This document shows, piece by piece, positions 1 through 5,520 of a DNA stretch of 8,554 nucleotides. Every line of letters begins with the position of its first letter. Position 1 is the first letter of the stretch. The notes under the pieces are model-generated. The model was not told where the DNA came from and made no database searches. It saw only the letters and a list, made by a program, of their open reading frames with translations. This DNA is from JAABRU01 sp964534335 (GTDB lineage Bacteria > Desulfobacterota > Desulfobacteria > Desulfobacterales > Desulfococcaceae). The position numbers were made by a program, and so were the translations under genes. The stretch is taken from contig CAZHPS010000298.1 in assembly GCA_964534335.1 (NCBI GenBank), forward strand, positions 1-8,554. Direction: 5' to 3'.

Positions 1-2
1 CT

Positions 3-134
3 GCGGTTAAAATCCGCCCGGCAGAATTACCAAAATGTTTTAAGTATCGGTATATCTGTGATCTCTGCGGGAAACATTTTTTTCCAAACAAAGAAAAATC
101 ATCCGTTATAAAGAATATTTTTCGGATTTCATAA
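3..134 (+). CDS. C-terminal tail of an unidentified protein with a CxxC motif (partial)
   Basis: The frame beginning at base 3 is open from the window edge to a TAA at 132-134, giving about 43 residues. It contains C-D-L-C (codons at 57-68), followed by GKHFFPNK, which resembles one knuckle of a zinc ribbon; an additional Cys lies seven residues earlier. The stop is only 5 bases before the ATG of the precorrin-2 dehydrogenase gene, so the two are probably co-transcribed. I do not recognise the family; the N-terminus lies outside the window. Frame 1 is also open to base 111 but gives a less protein-like sequence. The choice of frame rests on the CxxC motif and the tight spacing, so confidence is moderate. 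Confidence 0.5.
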   Translation, partial: AVKIRPAELPKCFKYRYICDLCGKHFFPNKEKSSVIKNIFRIS

Positions 135-139
135 TTATC

Positions 140-787
140 ATGCGCTATTATCCTATAAATCTTGACATAAAAAACCGTGTCTGTCTTGTCGTGGGCGGCG
201 GAGAAGTCGCTACCCGCAAGGTGAATATGCTGGTGCGCTGCGGAGCCAAAGTCACGGTTATCAGCCCGGAAGTCACGGATGAACTGAAAGAACTGTCCAG
301 CAATCACAAAATAAACCTGAACGAACGGGGATACCAAAGCAGTGATCTGAATGAGAATATATTTCTGGTATTCGCAGCCACAGACAATGCGAAAGTCAAC
401 CGTCAGGTGCAGGCAGATGCGGATCATCTGAGAATTCTCTGCAATATCGCGGACAATCCGGATCACAGCCATTTCACCCTTCCGGCTGTGGTGAATCAGG
501 GCGATCTGATTCTCAGCATTTCCACATCCGGAAAAAGCCCGGCTCTTTCCCGGATCATCCGCAGGGAACTGGAGCAGAGTTTTGGTCCGGAATATGCGGA
601 ATGTCTGCGGATTATGGGAGACATCCGGGAAAATCTTCTGAAAAAAGGACATGCTCCCGAAGCCCACCGCAAACTTTTTCGTTCTGTTCTGGACAAAGGA
701 CTGATAAAAATGATAAAGGCAAAAGACAGCGCGGGAGTGCAGACGCTTCTGACCGAAGTTTTTGGTCAGGACGCGGAGTTTTTATAA
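140..787 (+). CDS. Precorrin-2 dehydrogenase / sirohydrochlorin ferrochelatase (CysG N-terminal, Met8/SirC-like)
   Basis: This 215-residue protein should oxidise precorrin-2 to sirohydrochlorin with NAD+ and may insert iron to make siroheme, in the cytoplasm. Residues 1-30 carry the family's YYPI-L opening and the NAD-binding Rossmann signature VVGGGEVATRK (17-27). Residues 102-107 (NIADNP) align with the NVVDAP segment of CysG, so Asp105 matches the catalytic Asp104 of that enzyme. TSGKSP (129-134) and SRIIRRELE (137-145) match the helical dimerisation/chelatase part. The SUMT methyltransferase domain found in full CysG is absent, so uroporphyrinogen methylation must be done elsewhere. In sulfate reducers siroheme serves sulfite reductase and can feed alternative haem synthesis (family knowledge). 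No good Shine-Dalgarno is visible; the start at 140 is chosen because it gives the family's N-terminus, and translation may be coupled to the upstream gene. Confidence 0.92.
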   Translation: MRYYPINLDIKNRVCLVVGGGEVATRKVNMLVRCGAKVTVISPEVTDELKELSSNHKINLNERGYQSSDLNENIFLVFAATDNAKVNRQVQADADHLRILCNIADNPDHSHFTLPAVVNQGDLILSISTSGKSPALSRIIRRELEQSFGPEYAECLRIMGDIRENLLKKGHAPEAHRKLFRSVLDKGLIKMIKAKDSAGVQTLLTEVFGQDAEFL

Positions 788-790
788 AAA

Positions 791-874
791 GTGGCACAAG
801 TTTCCAGCTTGTGACGCCACTCATGAACAAGCTGGAAGCTTGTTCTACTTTATGAACAAACTGGAAGTTTGTGC
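791..874. repeat. Cluster of three short palindromic repeats (ACAAGC-TGGAA-GCTTGT type)
   Basis: Three related imperfect palindromes lie directly after the precorrin-2 dehydrogenase stop codon. Unit A (795-813) reads CACAAGTTTCCAGCTTGTG and is enclosed by GTGGC (791-795) and GCCAC (816-820). Unit B (825-845) has perfect 8-base arms GAACAAGC and GCTTGTTC around TGGAA. Unit C (854-874) has ACAAACT and AGTTTGT around GGA. Units B and C share the same strand sense; unit A reads as the opposite sense. Each could fold as a hairpin in RNA. They carry no T-run, so they are better read as a dispersed repeat family than as terminators, though they could stabilise or process the mRNA. Confidence 0.8.
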
Positions 875-915
875 TACTACATAACCAATTTATTTTTTGT
901 ATTATCAAAATCACC

Positions 916-1011
916 GTGTCGGATTACGCTTACGCTAATCCGACCTACTTATTATTATAATTTAAAATATTTATATTTGTAGGTCGGATTAGCGTAAGCG
1001 TAATCCGACAC
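916..1011. repeat. BIME-like pair of REP-type units in inverted orientation (33-bp perfect arms)
   Basis: Bases 916-948 and 979-1011 are exact reverse complements over 33 bases, separated by a 30-base loop made only of A and T plus no GC apart from none visible in 949-978. Each arm is itself a palindrome with TCGGATTA and TAATCCGA flanking a CGCTTACGC (or GCGTAAGCG) centre, and has an asymmetric tail (GTGTC on one side, CCTAC on the other). This is the layout of paired REP units, which are typically spread by REP-associated tyrosine transposases (family knowledge). None is encoded here. The element sits between the precorrin-2 dehydrogenase gene and ccsA and may act as an mRNA-stabilising or attenuating structure. 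Confidence 0.85.
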
Positions 1012-1069
1012 CTGATTATTTAAAAATTAAGTTGGTTGTGTACTACTTTATTTTTGAGGATTTTGATTC

Positions 1070-1891
1070 ATGGATTTTCTGATTATTGGAATACTTTTTC
1101 TGTATCTGCTGAGTACCGCAGGATATTTTGCCTATCTTTTTCTGCAAAAGGACTGGTTTCACAAAGCCGGGTATTGCCTGATGGGAGTTGGTTTTTTATG
1201 TCATACGGCACTCATTGGCTGGGCAACTGTGCGATCCGGCTTGTTTCCCATACACAACCTGCATCAGATACTGTCTTTGTCCGGCTGGGCTGTAAGCGGT
1301 TTTTTTCTTTTTTTTCAGCACCAGTTCCGGCTAAGAATCATGGGCATATACGCGGCTCCTCTGGCTGTGTTTCTGATGATTCTTTCCTCCCGGCTGCCGG
1401 TGGAACCCGAACAGATAAACAATACTTTCAAAAGTTTCTGGGTGATTCTGCATGTCACAGCCATTCTGATCAGTTATGCGTCCTTTGCTTTGGCATGCGG
1501 CGCGGGGATTCTTTACCTTGTGCAGGAACACGCGATCAAGAGCAAAAAGCGCGGCTTTTTTTACTCCCGGCTCCCGTCTTTGGACATGCTTGACAGCACC
1601 GGTTATGCCTGTATTATTACCGGTTTCACAATGGTGACTTTGGGACTGATCAGCGGATTTGTCTATGCCAAATGGATATGGGGAAAATTCTGGACCTGGG
1701 ATCCAAAAGAGGTCTGGTCAGGCATTTTATGGGTATTTTATGCAGTGCTGCTGCATGAAAGGCTGACCGTTGGATGGCGCGGACGGAAATCCGCGATTAT
1801 GTCCATTATCGGTTTTGCTGTTCTTGTGTTCACATTTATCGGCGTCAACTTTCTGCTGAAAGGGCATCACGGAGAATTTACAAAATGGTAA
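1070..1891 (+). CDS. ccsA: CcsA/HemX-family cytochrome c assembly protein
   Basis: This 273-residue polytopic inner-membrane protein belongs to the haem-handling family that delivers haem for cytochrome c maturation (system II CcsA) or, as HemX, affects tetrapyrrole synthesis. It has about eight hydrophobic segments starting at residues 2-25. The WWD haem-binding signature is clear at 205-221 (GKFWTWDPKEVWSGILW). Candidate haem-ligand histidines are His128 (ILHVT) and His229 (LLHERL), with His62 and His65 in the PIHNLHQ loop. The length fits the short CcsA/HemX form; no ResB/Ccs1 partner gene is in the window. TGAGGA at 1055-1060 is a good ribosome site for the ATG at 1070. The 3' end overlaps the proposed hemA start by 7 bases. 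Placement next to hemA is common for this family and does not itself separate the CcsA role from the HemX role. Confidence 0.88.
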   Translation: MDFLIIGILFLYLLSTAGYFAYLFLQKDWFHKAGYCLMGVGFLCHTALIGWATVRSGLFPIHNLHQILSLSGWAVSGFFLFFQHQFRLRIMGIYAAPLAVFLMILSSRLPVEPEQINNTFKSFWVILHVTAILISYASFALACGAGILYLVQEHAIKSKKRGFFYSRLPSLDMLDSTGYACIITGFTMVTLGLISGFVYAKWIWGKFWTWDPKEVWSGILWVFYAVLLHERLTVGWRGRKSAIMSIIGFAVLVFTFIGVNFLLKGHHGEFTKW

Positions 1892-3309
1892 GTCAGGCAG
1901 TCTGCGCGGACACGCGGGAAGATTTTTATGAAAATACAGAAGACAGGAATGCTGTAACAATGCAGCATATGGCAGAAAAAACAAAACAGTATCAGCTCAG
2001 TCACAGCCGCTTTCTGCCGGACTGCGGGCTGACGCGGCAGGAAATTATAGTGCTGGGTCTCAATCACAAAACAGCGGATGTGGAACTGCGGGAATGTATC
2101 GGTTTTTCCGCAGACGCGGCAGATGCGGCTCTGCTGAATTTTCAGAATGATCCCGCGATTTCCGAAGTTGTGCTGCTGTCCACCTGCAACCGGGTGGAAA
2201 TCATCATGGCCGCGCCGGATGCACAAAAGGCAGTGACAGCAGCAAAAACTTATATTTCCCGCAGCAAAAATCTGCAAATTTCCGATTTTGAAAAAGCCCT
2301 GTACATTCATACCGGAGATGAGGCCGTGCGCCATATCTTCCGGGTCGCGGCAAGTCTTGACTCTATGGTTGTGGGAGAACCCCAGATTCTGGGACAGATC
2401 AAAGAGGCATATCGGACAGCCACACAGAAAAAAACATCGGGTGTGATTCTCAACCGGCTGTTGCACAAAACCTTTTTTGTTGCCAAACGCGTGCGCACCG
2501 AAACCGGAATTGGCGATCATGCGGTTTCCATCAGTTATGCGGCCATTGAACTGGGACGCAAGATTTTCGGTACGTTGGAGGAGAAAAAAGTCCTGCTTAT
2601 CGGCGCGGGGGAAATGGCTGAACTCGCAGTGGAACATCTGATCCGGCACAGAGTCGGGGATATTTTTGTTGCCAACCGCACCTTTGAACGGGGCGTGGAA
2701 CTCGCGGGACAGTTTCGGGGAAATGCCATACGCTTTGAGGAAATTCCGGACGCGCTGACAGAAGTGGATATTATCATCAGTTCCACCGGTTCACCGGGTT
2801 TTATTCTTATGAAGGAGCAGGTGAAAAAAGCCCTGCGGCCAAGAAAAAACCGTCCCCTGTTTTTCATTGACATTGCTGTTCCCAGAGACATTGATCCGGA
2901 AATCAACCGGCTTTCCAATACCTATGTGTATGATATTGATGATTTGCAGGGTGTGATTGAGGAAAACATCGAAGACCGGAACCGGGAAGCCATGCGTGCG
3001 GAACGGATTATTGATGAAGCAGTGATCCGTTTCCGGGAATGGTATGAGGGGCTGGATGTGGTTCCCACCATTGTGGGGCTGCGCAAAAAACTCTGGGGCA
3101 TTGCAGAGGCGGAAATGAAAAAAACCCTGGGTCATTCCCTCCCGCATCTGTCCGGGGAAGACGGAGAGGCCATCCGCCGCATGATGAACGCGATGATCAA
3201 CAAAGTGCTGCATGATCCAACGATTTTTTTAAAAAACAAAGGCTGTTATACAGACAAAGCTGCATATCTGGATATTACCCGGAAACTGTTCCGGCTGGAT
3301 GAGGAATGA
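1885..3309 (+). CDS. hemA: Glutamyl-tRNA reductase
   Basis: This enzyme reduces the glutamate on Glu-tRNA to glutamate-1-semialdehyde with NADPH, the committed step of the C5 route to haem, siroheme and other tetrapyrroles. Numbering from the ATG at 1885 (474 residues): GLNHKT at 58-63, catalytic Cys101 in STCNR, the substrate-pocket segment LDSMVVGEPQILGQ at 158-171, the NADPH loop GAGEM at 240-244, DIAVPRDIDP at 329-338, and a C-terminal helical dimerisation domain. All key motifs are intact. The start is uncertain. ATG 1885 has ACGGAG just upstream and overlaps the ccsA stop, which suggests translational coupling. The alternatives are ATG 1960 (AGGAA upstream) and ATG 1969. All three give an N-terminal extension of roughly 25-55 residues before the usual IIVLGLNHKT strand. 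The frame stays open upstream to 1774, but that part overlaps ccsA and is not protein-like. The usual neighbour hemC does not follow. Confidence 0.95.
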   Translation: MVSQAVCADTREDFYENTEDRNAVTMQHMAEKTKQYQLSHSRFLPDCGLTRQEIIVLGLNHKTADVELRECIGFSADAADAALLNFQNDPAISEVVLLSTCNRVEIIMAAPDAQKAVTAAKTYISRSKNLQISDFEKALYIHTGDEAVRHIFRVAASLDSMVVGEPQILGQIKEAYRTATQKKTSGVILNRLLHKTFFVAKRVRTETGIGDHAVSISYAAIELGRKIFGTLEEKKVLLIGAGEMAELAVEHLIRHRVGDIFVANRTFERGVELAGQFRGNAIRFEEIPDALTEVDIIISSTGSPGFILMKEQVKKALRPRKNRPLFFIDIAVPRDIDPEINRLSNTYVYDIDDLQGVIEENIEDRNREAMRAERIIDEAVIRFREWYEGLDVVPTIVGLRKKLWGIAEAEMKKTLGHSLPHLSGEDGEAIRRMMNAMINKVLHDPTIFLKNKGCYTDKAAYLDITRKLFRLDEE

Positions 3310-3327
3310 TCGATTCTGATTTATTTT

Positions 3328-3599
3328 AGCCACGAATTGCACGAATTATCATTGACTTGATACAATTTGCACCTAATCCGGAGGAGTGCAAAAATTAAGC
3401 GGAGCGGTTTTTTGCACAGACACGATCCGGAGGAGTGCAAAAATTAAGCGGAGCGGTTTTTTGCAGGCATGATCCGGAGGAGTGCAAAAATTAAGCGGAG
3501 CGGTTTTTTGCACAGACACGATCCGGAGGATTGCAAAAATTAAGCGGAGCGGTTTTTTGCACAGGCACGAATGAACAAAAATTCGTGTGATTCGTGGCT
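3328..3599. repeat. Composite repeat element bounded by 20-bp inverted repeats
   Basis: AGCCACGAATTGCACGAATT at 3328-3347 is the reverse complement, with 18 of 20 matches, of the stretch at 3580-3599. Between them lies the four-unit direct repeat array, so the whole looks like one non-coding element of about 272 bp inserted after hemA. GATTCTGA occurs on both sides (3312-3319 and 3600-3607), but on the left it is 8 bases away from the inverted repeat, so it is not a clean target-site duplication. No transposase is encoded. This element accounts for most of the 346-base gap between hemA and the next gene. I see no other gene in the gap. Confidence 0.7.
3376..3569. repeat. Tandem array of four ~49-bp repeat units
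   Basis: Units start with ATCCGGAGGA at 3376, 3425, 3472 and 3521, giving spacings of 49, 47 and 49 bases. Each unit contains GTGCAAAAA and TTTTTGCAC arms around a GCGGAGCGG loop, so each could form a hairpin. Unit 2 ends in a shortened linker (CAGGCATG instead of CACAGACACG), and unit 4 has a T for G change at its GTGCA (GGATTGC). An open reading frame through the array on the - strand merely translates the repeat in alternating frames and is not a gene. The units are contiguous with no unique spacers, so this is not CRISPR. Confidence 0.88.
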
Positions 3600-3655
3600 G
3601 ATTCTGAAACTGCCACAAAGAAATATGTTTCAGATTTCAATTAAGGAGAAAAAAG

Positions 3656-3868
3656 ATGATTCCCAATGAAATAAAAACAAATCTGAAAGCATTGTCCCGC
3701 GCTGAAAAATTCCATATTATCCAGTTTCTTCTGAGCGATTTGGCACAGGAAGAAAACAGGGAGATTTCTCCCTTTTTCAGGTCAGGAGATCAGCACTGCT
3801 TCTGGAGTCAGTATAATGCTTTTGAGGCTGCCCAAAAACTTCAAAACCTTTTGGAAACAAAGGTATAA
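3656..3868 (+). CDS. Small hypothetical protein, partner of a retropepsin-like protease
   Basis: This 70-residue, mostly hydrophilic protein has a helical N-terminal half (LKALSRAEKFHIIQFLLSDL, residues 11-30) and a C-terminal segment YNAFEAAQKLQNLLETKV (53-70). AAGGAG at 3642-3647 is a strong ribosome site with good spacing to ATG 3656. The stop is two bases before the ATG of the protease fragment, so they form a two-gene unit. I recall similar short proteins with a 'leucine-x-arginine-x-glutamate-lysine' helix and a 'Y-x-AFEAA' tail immediately upstream of retropepsin-like proteases in other bacteria, but this was not searched. The function is unknown; a chaperone, substrate or antitoxin-like role for the protease is only a guess. 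The gene itself looks intact. Confidence 0.75.
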   Translation: MIPNEIKTNLKALSRAEKFHIIQFLLSDLAQEENREISPFFRSGDQHCFWSQYNAFEAAQKLQNLLETKV

Positions 3869-3870
3869 CA

Positions 3871-4011
3871 ATGAATCAGAAGCAGTTTTCATATTCACAG
3901 AACGGTTTGCCGTTTCTTTCAGTCACCTTAATCAGCGGAAACCGTTCTGTTCAGGTATCTGCATTGGTGGATTCCGGGAGTACAGCACCAAAACAGAAAT
4001 ACGGACAATAA
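3871..4011 (+). pseudogene. Truncated retropepsin-like (clan AA) aspartic protease
   Basis: From ATG 3871 the frame encodes 46 residues ending at TAA 4009-4011. It begins MNQKQFSYSQNGLPFLSVTL and holds ALVDSGST (residues 32-39), the single catalytic Asp-Ser-Gly motif of retropepsin-like proteases. Family members of this type normally run on for roughly another 70-90 residues, including the flap and a hydrophobic-hydrophobic-G motif; none of that is present downstream in any frame that I could follow. The homologous part ends right after the catalytic motif, and a copy of the repeat-element end (4017-4036) begins six bases past the stop. It is therefore probably a 5' remnant left by a repeat-associated deletion or insertion. 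Retropepsins dimerise, but 46 residues are too few to form the fold, so activity is unlikely. Its start is coupled to the 70-residue gene upstream. Confidence 0.72.
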
Positions 4012-4016
4012 ACGTA

Positions 4017-4036
4017 ATTCGTGGCTGATTCTGAAA
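4017..4036. repeat. Second copy of the repeat-element end (20-bp direct repeat with 3590-3609)
   Basis: ATTCGTGGCTGATTCTGAAA at 4017-4036 is identical to bases 3590-3609, which form the right inverted repeat plus ten flanking bases of the composite element. The two copies bracket the small gene and the truncated protease over 427 bases. The stretch from 4037 to 4111 holds only a 16-codon reading frame from 4049 and the ribosome site for the next gene. Confidence 0.85.
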
Positions 4037-4111
4037 AACAGTCAGGCATGAAACTTTCTGATTTTGTGGCAGAAAACAAAAAATTTTTAATCAGATGAGA
4101 GGGACGGAAAA

Positions 4112-4723
4112 ATGACAGAAGAAAAAGAGAAAGAAACATTCGGCAATTTCAATCTTGCCGGGGCTTTGGAATTTCTGAATCTGTTCCCTTACAGCAAATG
4201 GGAGATACCGTTTGAACCTGTTTATCCGGGGGAAACGCTGAAAACAAATTTAAAACGTGCGGAAAGACAGATTATAAGTGATTCCAACGAATGGGAACAG
4301 CGTCTGTTCATGGAACTTATTTTTTTGGAGGCACTGGAAAACCGCAATATAAGAATGTGGCAGGAAAAGCAGATTGATGCGGGCGAATCTCCGTTCAGAG
4401 GCAAGGCGGATTTTGTTTTCACACCGTACCGGGCAAGTTTCGGATTTCCCTTTGTTGTTTTGTCCGAAGCCAAAAGAGATGATTTTGAAAAAGGCTGGGG
4501 CCAGTGTCTGATGGCAATGAAATCAGCGATGATGATAAATGAAAAAAACGGTTATACATTTGATATTTATGGAATTGTAAGCACAGGAAAAGTGTGGGAA
4601 TTCGGAAAATATACCGCAGATAACCGTTTCTGCAAAACAGATGCTTATACAACAGCCCATACGGAATTTATACTGGGAATTCTCTGCGGGATATTTGCAG
4701 AATGTGAAAAATATCTGATTTAA
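4112..4723 (+). CDS. Stand-alone PD-(D/E)XK nuclease-fold protein
   Basis: This 203-residue cytosolic protein shows the core of the restriction-endonuclease-like fold. There is a helix with Glu69 (LFMELIFLEALE), then GKADFVF with Asp100, a strand VVLSEAK with Glu119 and Lys121, and a following helix with Gln131 (GWGQCLMAMKSA). The pattern E-x(30)-D-x(18)-E-x-K-x(9)-Q is the expected layout of the active site. The remainder (DIYGIVSTGKVWEFGKY, 151-167) looks like the strands that close the fold. No DNA-recognition, helicase or methylase domain is present and no methyltransferase gene is nearby, so it is not an obvious restriction system. Such orphan proteins are often left uncharacterised. A purine-rich stretch (GAGAGGGACGG, 4095-4105) serves as ribosome site. 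Nuclease activity is inferred from the fold only. Confidence 0.7.
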   Translation: MTEEKEKETFGNFNLAGALEFLNLFPYSKWEIPFEPVYPGETLKTNLKRAERQIISDSNEWEQRLFMELIFLEALENRNIRMWQEKQIDAGESPFRGKADFVFTPYRASFGFPFVVLSEAKRDDFEKGWGQCLMAMKSAMMINEKNGYTFDIYGIVSTGKVWEFGKYTADNRFCKTDAYTTAHTEFILGILCGIFAECEKYLI

Positions 4724-4750
4724 ATAAAAAAAATCATATTCAAAATCTGG

Positions 4751-4781
4751 AATGATGCAAAGGGATTGGCATTATTTTTTT
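4751..4781 (+). terminator. Possible weak intrinsic terminator after the nuclease-fold gene
   Basis: AATGATGC (4751-4758) pairs with GCATTATT (4769-4776) with one G-U pair across a 10-base loop, followed by a T-run to 4781. The stem is AT-rich and weak, but its place between two + strand genes and the T-run fit an intrinsic terminator that would separate the nuclease-fold gene from the following cluster. Confidence 0.4.
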
Positions 4782-4805
4782 CATTTATTCTGAAGGCAGG
4801 CTGAA

Positions 4806-5063
4806 ATGCTGACAAAAATCACTTCAAAAAATCAGATAAGCATTCCCAAAAGCATCATGGAGCAGCTTCACGGAGTGAAATATTTTGATCTTGCTTGGAA
4901 AGACGGCACAGTGATTCTCAGGCCATTGAAAGAGAATACCACTGATCTTGACAATATCAGATCGAAAATCAGGAAGATAGGCTTGACTCCGAAAACTGTG
5001 GATGAAGCGGTTCAATGGGCGAGATCCAAATTTGAAGAGAAGAAAGACAGGAGGCTGTTATGA
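4806..5063 (+). CDS. AbrB/MazE/SpoVT-type DNA-binding protein (antitoxin-like)
   Basis: This 85-residue protein has the swapped-hairpin AbrB fold at its N-terminus: MLTKITSKNQISIPKSIMEQL (1-21) carries the 'TSKNQISIPK' signature, and FDLAWKDGTVILRPL (27-41) is the second hairpin. The C-terminal part (IRKIGLTPKTVDEAVQWARSKFEEKK, 54-79) is a helical tail of the kind that usually binds a PIN toxin. Family members are antitoxins or transcription regulators that bind their own promoter. The ribosome site AAGGCAGG (4793-4800) precedes ATG 4806. Its stop overlaps the next start as ATGA. It heads the four-gene cluster and is the best candidate for its autorepressor. No toxin directly follows it, which is unusual. 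Confidence 0.82.
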   Translation: MLTKITSKNQISIPKSIMEQLHGVKYFDLAWKDGTVILRPLKENTTDLDNIRSKIRKIGLTPKTVDEAVQWARSKFEEKKDRRLL

Positions 5064-5260
5064 ACAGGATGATAGAAGTGAAATATGAAGGCAATGTTTT
5101 CAGGCCACTTTCCGCATTTAATGGACTGAAACAGAATGAAACCGCATGGATGATTCTCTGCTCACGGCCTGAAAAAAAGTCTCTGGATTCTCTCATCGGT
5201 ACATTGACAAAAGAGGAAGCCTGGGAAATTCTGGAACTTACAGACAGGGAGTTGCCATGA
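5060..5260 (+). CDS. DUF104 (AF2212-like) putative antitoxin
   Basis: This 66-residue protein opens with MIEVKYEGNVFRPL (4-17), the 'I-x-V-x-Y-E-x-G-V-F-x-P-L' signature of the DUF104/AF2212-like antitoxin family, then a hydrophobic strand ETAWMILCS (27-35). The helical tail (SLIGTLTKEEAWEILEL, 44-60) is probably the toxin-binding part. AGGAGG at 5049-5054 is the strongest ribosome site in the cluster and sits inside the end of the AbrB-type gene. ATGA overlaps link it to the genes on both sides. The family is normally paired with a PIN-type toxin; here the only toxin is two genes downstream, so it may be an orphan or part of a multi-component antitoxin. Confidence 0.72.
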   Translation: MNRMIEVKYEGNVFRPLSAFNGLKQNETAWMILCSRPEKKSLDSLIGTLTKEEAWEILELTDRELP

Positions 5261-5520
5261 CAGCAGCCATAAAAAAGAAATCTGCAACCCGTGTCTCCAT
5301 TGATCTGCCATTATCCATCGAACAGGATTATGTCAGGGAGGCAATGGCTTCCATTTTGTATTATAACGGCATATTGTCTGAAAAACAGGCACGGACCATG
5401 ATAGGCAGAACACGGCGGGAATTTCAGGAAGAGATTATTCCGAAATTCGGATTGTCCATGATCGGAGGAACCGCAGCAGATGCAGAGATTGAGATGGCAG
5501 CATGCAAAAGACAGTGGTAA
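5257..5520 (+). CDS. UPF0175 family antitoxin
   Basis: This 87-residue protein matches UPF0175. It has a strand RVSIDLPLSIEQDY (12-25), a helix REAMASILYYNGILSEKQA (27-45), and a helix-turn-helix-like stretch SEKQARTMIGRTRREFQEEI (41-60) in place of the usual 'G-K-A-A-E-x-x-G-x-x-x-x-E-F' motif. Family members are DNA-binding antitoxins that typically stand immediately upstream of DUF3368 PIN-like toxins, as here. AGGGAG (5246-5251) is the ribosome site. Its first four bases overlap the DUF104 gene, and its last 19 bases overlap the toxin gene, which implies coupled translation that keeps antitoxin ahead of toxin. The N-terminus has a lysine-rich extension, AAIKKKSATR, not essential to the family. 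Confidence 0.85.
   Translation: MTAAIKKKSATRVSIDLPLSIEQDYVREAMASILYYNGILSEKQARTMIGRTRREFQEEIIPKFGLSMIGGTAADAEIEMAACKRQW

Noticed and set aside
601..914. Reading frames on both strands running through the 3' end of the precorrin-2 dehydrogenase gene into the palindromes
   Set aside because: They overlap a clear gene in other frames and continue into repeat sequence; no recognisable protein.
1774..1884. Upstream extension of hemA to an ATG at 1774
   Set aside because: It would overlap ccsA by more than 100 bases in another frame, and the sequence does not resemble a glutamyl-tRNA reductase N-terminus.
1867..2649. A 260-codon reading frame on the - strand opposite hemA
   Set aside because: It is antisense to a strongly recognised gene, rich in Cys, His and Phe, and has no family motif.
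3353..3379. TTGACT followed by TAATCC as a promoter upstream of the repeat array
   Set aside because: Spacing is 15 bases and the second hexamer is a poor match to TATAAT; too weak to call.
3376..3569. Possible CRISPR array
   Set aside because: The units are contiguous and nearly identical along their whole length, with no unique spacers, and there are no cas genes.
3373..3618. An 81-codon reading frame on the - strand with internal repeats (KKPLRLIF and QKTAPLNFC blocks)
   Set aside because: It is just the 47-49 bp repeat array translated in shifting frames; no ribosome site and no family resemblance. Such frames are a frequent false gene call over dispersed repeats.
4049..4099. A 16-codon frame (MKLSDFVAENKKFLIR) before the nuclease-fold gene
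   Set aside because: Very short, no ribosome site, and it is separated from the next gene by a stop codon; probably chance.
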